Positions 1 through 4,915 of a DNA stretch of 6,519 bases are shown here, one piece after another; within the stretch, counting starts at the first letter, position 1; the number at the start of each line of letters is the position of its first letter. A program made the translations under genes and the position numbers. The stretch is from an uncultured bacterium (GTDB lineage: Bacteria > Cyanobacteriota > Vampirovibrionia > Gastranaerophilales > Gastranaerophilaceae): NCBI GenBank assembly GCA_902803265.1, contig CADCPD010000161.1:1-6519 (forward strand). Reading direction: 5' to 3'. A model generated the notes under the pieces. It was not told the DNA's origin, did not search any database, and saw nothing but the letters and a program-made list of their open reading frames with translations.

Positions 1-2257
1 CTGTTGCAATTTGATTACCATCTTCATTACGTTTTGTATTAATGTCAGAAATCTTATTACCGTCAGCATCAAATACCGTAGTCGTTTCACCTATATTATT
101 ACCTTTTGCATCAAAATGAACAGTAGTTTCTGTTTTACTTACAACATTTCCTTCTTCGTCATATTCGGTTGCTATTGTAGATGAACTTACTTTTACACCG
201 TTTTCATCAAAGTTATCAGTAGTTTTTGAGACTTCAGCACCCCTATCATCAAATTCAACTTCATAGTGACTGCGTTCTTTTACGCTACCATCTGCTTTGT
301 AATGAACGGTATCACCGCTTGAAATTGCAGCATTTTCATTGTAGTTGACAGTTTCTTCATACAGTACATTATCTTCTGTATCACGTATTGTTGATTTTCC
401 TTTAAGAATATTTCCGTTATCATCTTTCCAAGTTTCAAAAGTTTCTTTACTTTGTAATTCACCATTTGAATCATACATGTAGAAAGTTTTACCAGACGTA
501 ACTTCTACACCATCTTTGTTTGCAGTTGAATAGTTTTCAGATATCACTTTACCATTTTCATCACATTCTGATTTCATGGTTGATGTAGATATAACATTAC
601 CATCTGCATCGTATTCAACTGCTGTTTGAGATTCTAATTGTCCATCTTCACGAAATACCTGTTTGAATTCAGTAGAACCTGTTTTATTTCCGGCTTCGTC
701 AAAAAATACCGTTTTTTCATAAGCGTTACGCCATTCAGAATCATATTCTTTATTAGTTTCAGAGACTTTTACACCAGATTCATTGTATCTAACTTCTGTT
801 TCTGACACAGGACGTCCTGACTCATTTGTCACTACTGTAAATTCACTAGAACCTGTCTTATTGCCTGCTTTATCAAAATATTCAATAGTTCCATGTTTAG
901 CAATACCACTATTTGAATCAATGTCATCAACTATTCGTTTTGATCTAATATTACCAGCTTCATCTCTGTCAAAAGAAACTGATTTTCTACTTGACACAGT
1001 ACCGTCGTTATTATACTCAACAATTTGTCCGCCGACTTCTTTGCCGTTTACGTCATAATGAGTATTTGTTTCAGCAGCAACCGAACCATCTTCATTATAT
1101 TTATATTCTGATTTACTTGAACCGGTTAATTTACCATCCTCATAAAAGTCTCTTGTTCGAGATAAAGTACGAGTTGTAAAACCATTTTCTGTAGCAATTG
1201 TTTCAAGTTGATCTACAGTAACTCCTGTCTTATTACCTTTTTTATTATATGTAGTATAAGTTGCAGATGCTACATCCCCAGATTCATCATAAGCATATTC
1301 AGTTTTACGTGAACCAACTTTCGATTTATTTTTATCTAACTCAACAGAAGTTTTACTTGAAACCTTGCCGTTTTCATCATATTCATAGTTATTTACGAGA
1401 TATCCTGTCGGTTTACCATTATCGTAGTTAACAATTTCTTCAGATGATACATTACCTTTTTTATCTAAAGCTCTTGTTATTTCAGAAGCTACACTACCAT
1501 CTTTACCGTACTGAATATTCTTTTCAGAGACAGTATTTCCTTCAGCATCTTTTAATAAAATAGTTTCCCCTATTTTATTTCCCTCATCATCATACATTAC
1601 ATTCGTTACATTTTCCGTAACGCTACTTTCAGTAGATGAATTTGCACCATGGGTTGATTCATAGTTACCTATTTCTTTTTCTAAAGCACTAATCTCTGCG
1701 GAAATTGAAGCAATTTGCCCTTCCATCTTTTTAATATCACTCATAAACTGAGTATACGAATAATTAGGGCCCATCTTTTTATGTAAATTTTGGATTTCTT
1801 CTACAAGTTTATCTCTTTCTGCACGTTTTTCCTCTAATTCGGCTTTTTTAGCCTGAATATCTATATCGCCATCAACTGCACCATTGGTAGATGAAGAAGT
1901 ATTAGATTCATTTGCAGCTCCAGCTTTTTCAATTTCTGATTGATATTTTTCAACCATATTAACCCACATGTCAGCCATCAAACTTGGGACATCAGAACAT
2001 TGCAAAATTCTATTTAAGAACGAAACAATAGTTTTCATTTCGCTAACATCTTTTGGATGATACATATCAGAAACTAAGCCATTTAATTCTTCCAATAATG
2101 ACTTATAACTACGGTCTGTTTTTATAAATTCATCGCCTAAATCCTCCTTACGAACAAGAGGCTCTTTTAGTTTAATCTTAGGTGTTTCCCTGTTTTCTTC
2201 ATCAACGAATTCAAGCTTTTTTGGGGCACAAGTATATTGACCAAAATGTATAGACAT
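1..2257 (-). CDS. Large coiled-coil and YD-like repeat protein, C-terminus cut by the window
   Basis: The frame is open for 752 codons from the ATG at 2257 and runs off the window at base 1, so the true length is unknown. The start is well supported: AAGGAG lies 7 bases upstream. Residues 1-110 look globular and mostly helical, with no signal peptide and no membrane segment. Residues 111-133 are a Ser/Asn/Gly-rich linker. Residues 134-200 are rich in Lys, Glu and Ala in a heptad-like pattern and probably form a coiled coil broken near 163-172. Residues 201-219 are a second Ser/Thr/Asn linker. From residue 222 to the edge there are 36 short units of the type [YF]-D-x-x-G-N-x-x-x-x-T. The protein is acidic and polar and has few cysteines. 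The repeats recall YD/Rhs or MORN-type beta-hairpin repeats, but I do not recognise a named family and see no enzymatic domain. Function unknown. It could be an intracellular scaffold, a surface protein exported without a classical signal, or the shaft of a larger effector whose tip lies beyond base 1. I am confident of the gene and weak on its role. Confidence 0.93.
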   Translation of the reverse strand, partial: MSIHFGQYTCAPKKLEFVDEENRETPKIKLKEPLVRKEDLGDEFIKTDRSYKSLLEELNGLVSDMYHPKDVSEMKTIVSFLNRILQCSDVPSLMADMWVNMVEKYQSEIEKAGAANESNTSSSTNGAVDGDIDIQAKKAELEEKRAERDKLVEEIQNLHKKMGPNYSYTQFMSDIKKMEGQIASISAEISALEKEIGNYESTHGANSSTESSVTENVTNVMYDDEGNKIGETILLKDAEGNTVSEKNIQYGKDGSVASEITRALDKKGNVSSEEIVNYDNGKPTGYLVNNYEYDENGKVSSKTSVELDKNKSKVGSRKTEYAYDESGDVASATYTTYNKKGNKTGVTVDQLETIATENGFTTRTLSRTRDFYEDGKLTGSSKSEYKYNEDGSVAAETNTHYDVNGKEVGGQIVEYNNDGTVSSRKSVSFDRDEAGNIRSKRIVDDIDSNSGIAKHGTIEYFDKAGNKTGSSEFTVVTNESGRPVSETEVRYNESGVKVSETNKEYDSEWRNAYEKTVFFDEAGNKTGSTEFKQVFREDGQLESQTAVEYDADGNVISTSTMKSECDENGKVISENYSTANKDGVEVTSGKTFYMYDSNGELQSKETFETWKDDNGNILKGKSTIRDTEDNVLYEETVNYNENAAISSGDTVHYKADGSVKERSHYEVEFDDRGAEVSKTTDNFDENGVKVSSSTIATEYDEEGNVVSKTETTVHFDAKGNNIGETTTVFDADGNKISDINTKRNEDGNQIAT
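2..1594 (-). repeat. Tandem coding repeats, 36 units of mostly 14 or 16 residues
   Basis: This is the repeat part of the large - strand gene (residues 222-752). The unit consensus is about [YF]-D-x-x-G-[NK]-x-[VI]-x-[SG]-x-T followed by a few polar residues. Using the glycine as anchor, the units sit at residues 226, 240, 254, 268, 281, 297, 311, 327, 341, 359 and so on to 747. Of 35 intervals, 19 are 14 residues, 14 are 16, one is 13 and one is 18. The glycine is kept in 32 of 36 units; it is replaced at 311 (Lys), 509 (Trp), 629 (Asp) and 643 (Ala). At DNA level most units have diverged, so this is an old protein repeat rather than a recent tandem array. The array probably continues past the window edge. 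Confidence 0.9.
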
Positions 2258-2264
2258 AGTTATT

Positions 2265-2270
2265 CTCCTT
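2265..2270 (-). promoter_or_regulatory. Strong ribosome binding site of the repeat gene
   Basis: On the - strand this reads AAGGAG, 7 bases before the ATG at 2257. It is the best Shine-Dalgarno match in the window. It fixes the start of the large repeat gene and contrasts with the weak or absent sites of the permease and kinase genes. Confidence 0.85.
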
Positions 2271-2275
2271 ACTAT

Positions 2276-2306
2276 AAAAACCTTAATACCATGTTTAACG
2301 GTTTTT
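2276..2306 (-). promoter_or_regulatory. Terminator-like hairpin in the leader of the repeat gene
   Basis: On the - strand the arms are AAAAACC plus TTAA and TTAA plus GGTTTTT. They make 11 pairs with one bulged G and an 8-base loop, and the right arm ends in five T. It lies only 6 bases upstream of the AAGGAG site, so any transcript reaching the repeat gene from further upstream must pass it. It could be a weak terminator for the upstream gene or an attenuation structure. On the + strand the same hairpin is followed by seven T. The stem has few G-C pairs, so its stability is doubtful. Confidence 0.35.
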
Positions 2307-2312
2307 TTGGGC

Positions 2313-2351
2313 AAAAGTTTAGAAAAAATTTGTATTTTTTTTTAAACTTTT
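2313..2351 (-). repeat. Long AT-rich inverted repeat in the leader of the repeat gene
   Basis: Bases 2313-2328 and 2336-2351 are inverted copies of each other at 15 of 16 positions, around a 7-base spacer. The core is AAAAGTTTA against TAAACTTTT, extended inward by runs of A and T. The mismatch is a G-U wobble in + strand RNA and an A-C mismatch in - strand RNA. It may fold in the leader RNA or be a binding site for a dimeric regulator. No T-run beyond the arm follows, so it is not a classical terminator. Confidence 0.45.
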
Positions 2352-2391
2352 ACAATTATTAACAAATCTTTTTTAATAAAAACTCATGTAT

Positions 2392-2419
2392 ATCATAACG
2401 ACTAAATCATCCTTTTTAA
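2392..2419 (-). promoter_or_regulatory. Possible promoter for the repeat gene
   Basis: On the - strand there is TATGAT at 2397-2392 (5 of 6 matches to the -10 consensus) and TTAAAA at 2419-2414 (4 of 6 matches to the -35 consensus), 16 bases apart. Transcription would begin near 2385 and give a leader of nearly 130 bases containing both hairpins. In such AT-rich DNA promoter-like matches arise easily, so this is tentative. Confidence 0.25.
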
Positions 2420-2454
2420 CTAACAAATAATTTTCGTTTAAAAATACACAAAAA

Positions 2455-3153
2455 CTATATCTTAGCCCCGCCGTCAACAATTTTTTTCAAGGCTTCTTTA
2501 CTTCCTTCGGAATTTTTTGCCAAATCTACAACAAAATTTATCGCATCAGTATCCCTTGCGATAGCCTCTTTTAAAGCTACAATTTCTTCCATTTTTAATT
2601 TGCTTACGTCTTTATCATGTTTTAAATATTTTTTAAATATTTTTTGAGCTTTTTTATCAAAACCCGGAAGATTTAATTTCTTCGCATACCATTTATGAAA
2701 TTGGTGTATCAACGAATAAGGCTCTACATTTTTATCTTCTACTACAAAAATATCTTCAGATTTAAAAGAAAATTTCTTTTCTAAAATCAGATTTAATATA
2801 AAAGCTTTAAAGCCATCTATTGCAGTTAAAAAGCCTTTTTCTTCTCCTAAGAACTTTAATATGGGTTCTGCAAATTTTAAGTTATAAACTTTCGTTCCTT
2901 CAAGCTCTATATATCCTAAAATTTTATCAACATCATTATTGAATTCTCTTAAAATCAATGTCACTTCGTCTTTTAATTTCTGTTTATTTTTTTCTGTCTC
3001 AGAATTAAAATTTACAGTATAATCCTTAGTCAAAACTGTTTTAGAAGTCGAGTTTGTAAAGGTTGTGCCCATTGCACCTTTCAATTTTAAACTCAAAATC
3101 TTTTCCTGAATTGAAAGAATAAAAAGCGATATTTTCTTAAAAAGTTTATGCAT
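2455..3153 (-). CDS. Unrecognised 232-residue, mostly helical protein
   Basis: A complete open frame ending in TAG, with codon and base use like its neighbours. I do not recognise a family. Residues 1-26 form a basic, amphipathic stretch with hydrophobic positions at 9-15 and 20-24. It lacks the continuous hydrophobic core and cleavage site of a good signal peptide, so peripheral membrane binding is possible. Residues 29-52 are Thr/Ser/Asn-rich. The rest looks largely helical: a long charged helix at about 56-80, hydrophobic segments near 90-100 and 110-124, an aromatic and basic patch near 146-156 (containing HQFHKWYAKK), and Lys-rich helices to the end (GGAKI). The start at 3153 has AAGGAT about 11 bases upstream, which is a little far. 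An alternative start is Met28 (3072), which has AAGG close in front and would give 205 residues. The gene lies 66 bases after the kinase gene and 197 bases before the repeat gene, all on one strand. No function is assigned. Confidence 0.8.
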   Translation of the reverse strand: MHKLFKKISLFILSIQEKILSLKLKGAMGTTFTNSTSKTVLTKDYTVNFNSETEKNKQKLKDEVTLILREFNNDVDKILGYIELEGTKVYNLKFAEPILKFLGEEKGFLTAIDGFKAFILNLILEKKFSFKSEDIFVVEDKNVEPYSLIHQFHKWYAKKLNLPGFDKKAQKIFKKYLKHDKDVSKLKMEEIVALKEAIARDTDAINFVVDLAKNSEGSKEALKKIVDGGAKI

Positions 3154-3178
3154 AAAATCTTATTATCCTTGTCAATTT

Positions 3179-3208
3179 ATTATAAAACATTTTTTCTCAA
3201 GAATACAA
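3179..3208 (-). promoter_or_regulatory. Possible promoter for the unrecognised protein
   Basis: On the - strand a perfect TATAAT occupies 3184-3179, with a poor -35 element (TTGTAT, 3208-3203) 18 bases upstream. It sits in the 66-base gap after the kinase gene, about 25 bases before the start at 3153. It would allow this gene to be transcribed separately from the permease and kinase. Confidence 0.35.
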
Positions 3209-3219
3209 CTATTTACAAT

Positions 3220-3903
3220 TTATTTAGGTAATATAAAGGATATGACTGAACCTTTATCAGGTTTGGATTTTACACAAATTTTTCCACCATGAGCTTCTAT
3301 TATTTGTTTTGATATAAAAAGTCCCAGTCCTGTACCTAAACGTTTTTGAAACTTTGAAAGAGTTAAATCTTTATTAAAAATGTCAGCCTTATTTTTTAAA
3401 GATATGCCAACTCCAAAATCTGCAACAGAAAACCTTATGTATTTCTTTGTTTCAGTTATTTTTAAAATAATTTTTTCTTTTGTAAAATCTGCAGCATTCG
3501 ATAATAAATTAGTTAAAACTCTCTTTATTTCAATATAATCAAATTTTTGAACATCAGTTTTTATTTCATTTACAAATTTTACTTCAACATTTTTCTCATC
3601 AGTTAAAAATTTAACGCAATTTATAGCATCTGCGGCAACTTCACTTACAATATTCTGCTTTATACAAAGATTTTGATGCTGCATATCAATTTGGTATTTT
3701 GTCAGCATATTATCAACAAGTAATTTCAAATACTTTGCAGAACCCAGAATATCAGTTATTAATTCGTTTAAATCTTCAGACAAATAATTGGTTTTTAATA
3801 AATATTCGGTTGCCAAAATTTGTGCATTAATCGGTGTTTTTAAATCATGCACAGCCATAGCGAAATATGTTTCTAAAGATAACTCTTCACTTTTTATCTG
3901 CAT
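3220..3903 (-). CDS. Soluble histidine kinase without a sensor domain
   Basis: A 227-residue protein made only of a two-component kinase core. The dimerisation/phosphoacceptor (HisKA) region starts almost at the N-terminus, with HDLKTP and the expected phosphorylated His19. The HATPase_c domain follows from about residue 85. Its N-box is NLLSNAADF, with Asn136 the expected Mg2+ ligand. The G1 box is DFGVGI (Asp162), an F-box region lies near IFNKD (176-180), and the G2 box is GTGLGL at 190-195. All residues needed for ATP binding and autophosphorylation appear present. There is no membrane segment, PAS, GAF or HAMP domain, so the signal must come from a partner protein or from the first 18 residues. 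No response regulator lies in the window. The start at 3903 is the only reasonable one: an in-frame stop lies four codons upstream, and there is no clear Shine-Dalgarno site. The gene follows the sugar permease by 54 bases and is probably co-transcribed with it. Its target is unknown. Confidence 0.92.
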   Translation of the reverse strand: MQIKSEELSLETYFAMAVHDLKTPINAQILATEYLLKTNYLSEDLNELITDILGSAKYLKLLVDNMLTKYQIDMQHQNLCIKQNIVSEVAADAINCVKFLTDEKNVEVKFVNEIKTDVQKFDYIEIKRVLTNLLSNAADFTKEKIILKITETKKYIRFSVADFGVGISLKNKADIFNKDLTLSKFQKRLGTGLGLFISKQIIEAHGGKICVKSKPDKGSVISFILPK

Positions 3904-3937
3904 AAATTTATTTTATGAAATTAAGTAAAATAGGGGA

Positions 3938-3955
3938 ATTAGCCGAAAGACTAAT
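3938..3955 (-). other. Small hairpin between permease and kinase genes
   Basis: On the - strand ATTAGTC and GGCTAAT form seven pairs (one G-U) around the four-base loop TTTC, starting 3 bases after the permease stop codon. The bases after it are not a T-run, so a full terminator is unlikely. It may stabilise the 3' end of the permease message or lower read-through into the kinase gene. Confidence 0.35.
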
Positions 3956-3957
3956 AA

Positions 3958-4773
3958 TTATTCCTTTACAGCTCCTTTTACCAAATCATTAATAAAATAT
4001 TTTCTTCCGAGTAAAAATACACAAATAACAGGAATAACACAAATAACAGCACATGCCAACAATTCACCCCAAAGAGTAATTTCTCTGAAGCTTCCCTTAA
4101 ATATAGCAAAACCAACAGGTAAAGTTCTCATTGCCTCATCATTTGTAACAATCAATGGCCACATAAAGCTGTTCCAGTTTGCAACAAAAGTAAAAATTGC
4201 CAAAGTAATTACAGCGGGCATAGCTAAGGGTAAACAAATTTTGAAAAATGTTTGAAATAAATTACATCCATCAAGAAGCGAAGATTCTTCAAGGTCTTTT
4301 GGTAATCCCAAAAAGAACTGCCTCATCATAAATACACCAAAGCCACCAAATAATGCAGGTATAATTAATGCACCATAAGTATTGACAAGGTGCAATTCTC
4401 TCATAAGAAAAAATAACGGCACAATGTTAACTTGAGGAGGCACCATCATCGTTAATAAGATAACAAAAAACAAAATATTTTTACCTTTAAATTCAAATCT
4501 TGCAAAAGCATATCCAGCTAAAGCAGAAATTATAACCTGTCCAATCGTTGAACAAACCGCGACGACTAGAGAATTAAAAAAATATCTTGCGACAGGCATC
4601 GAAATAAAAACATTTTTATAATTATCCATACTCAAATTTGTAAAAATTTGATGAGAAAATATTTCTGAATTAGGTATAAATGACAAATAAACCATAACAA
4701 TAAAAGGAAATAGCATAGAAATTGCAAGCAAAAATAAAACTATATTTGAAAATAAAATTACACATTTTCTCAT
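3958..4773 (-). CDS. Sugar ABC transporter permease, MalG/UgpE type
   Basis: A 271-residue inner-membrane protein of the carbohydrate-uptake (CUT1) ABC permease family. It is close to the usual length of MalG, UgpE, LacG and AraQ (about 275-295). Six membrane segments can be seen at roughly 7-30, 67-89, 99-121, 132-153, 184-207 and 237-256. The cytoplasmic EAA loop, which docks on the ATPase subunit, is clear at 162-186: EESSLLDGC, then F-x-x-I-C-LPL and Pro186. The stretch WNSFMWPL followed by RTLPVGF is also typical of the family. Such proteins pair with a MalF-like permease, an ATPase and a binding protein to import a sugar or glycerol phosphate. None of these partners is in the window, although the gene appears to be the first of its transcription unit, facing bamA. 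The substrate cannot be told. The ATG at 4773 has no Shine-Dalgarno site, and a promoter-like element lies so close that the message could be leaderless. Confidence 0.94.
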   Translation of the reverse strand: MRKCVILFSNIVLFLLAISMLFPFIVMVYLSFIPNSEIFSHQIFTNLSMDNYKNVFISMPVARYFFNSLVVAVCSTIGQVIISALAGYAFARFEFKGKNILFFVILLTMMVPPQVNIVPLFFLMRELHLVNTYGALIIPALFGGFGVFMMRQFFLGLPKDLEESSLLDGCNLFQTFFKICLPLAMPAVITLAIFTFVANWNSFMWPLIVTNDEAMRTLPVGFAIFKGSFREITLWGELLACAVICVIPVICVFLLGRKYFINDLVKGAVKE

Positions 4774-4779
4774 GTTGCT

Positions 4780-4788
4780 AGTATAACA
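4780..4788 (-). promoter_or_regulatory. Extended -10 element just before the permease start
   Basis: On the - strand this reads TGTTATACT, an extended -10 box (TG-N-TATACT) whose last base is 6 bases from the ATG at 4773. Transcription from it would begin at or next to the start codon, which fits the missing ribosome binding site. No good -35 element is visible, as is common for extended -10 promoters. Confidence 0.4.
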
Positions 4789-4844
4789 CAGTTTTGAGCT
4801 AACTAAGAGTTAATTGTAAATTAGTGTAAAACTTACTTATAAAA

Positions 4845-4873
4845 TGGCTTTATAATCATTTTTAGGGTATAAT
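4845..4873 (+). promoter_or_regulatory. Probable bamA promoter
   Basis: A perfect TATAAT lies at 4868-4873, about 43 bases before the bamA start. Seventeen bases upstream is TGGCTT (4845-4850), a poor -35 match. A second TATAAT at 4851-4856 has no better -35. The short divergent region to the permease gene must hold the promoters of both genes. Confidence 0.45.
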
Positions 4874-4905
4874 AAATTATATACATTTGTTTTGAGTATA
4901 GATTT

Positions 4906-4910
4906 AGGGA
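4906..4910 (+). promoter_or_regulatory. Ribosome binding site that decides the bamA TTG start
   Basis: AGGGA lies 5 bases before the TTG at 4916. No ATG or GTG in this frame lies upstream of the signal peptide with such a site. Another in-frame TTG at 4892 has no ribosome binding site and would add eight residues ahead of the signal peptide. Confidence 0.6.
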
Positions 4911-4915
4911 TAAAG

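Noticed and set aside
280..474. 64-codon open frame on the - strand
   Set aside because: It lies inside the large repeat gene in another frame of the same strand, has a low-complexity composition and has no ribosome binding site. It is a shadow frame.
783..1179. Two + strand open frames (783-1058 and 991-1179)
   Set aside because: Both lie opposite the continuous repeat gene, whose unit pattern runs through the whole stretch without a break. They are antisense shadows.
1..1594. CRISPR array or DNA-level tandem repeat
   Set aside because: The periodicity is in the protein; the DNA units are diverged and lie in one unbroken open frame, with no identical repeats or unique spacers.
1..2257. Classical Rhs/polymorphic toxin
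   Set aside because: The repeats recall YD units, but the spacing is 14/16 residues, and no RHS core motif, export signal or toxin domain is visible. It cannot be called a toxin on this evidence.
3938..3955. Full intrinsic terminator after the permease gene
   Set aside because: The stem is short and AT-rich and is followed by CCCC-containing sequence rather than a T-run, so it is reported only as a small hairpin.
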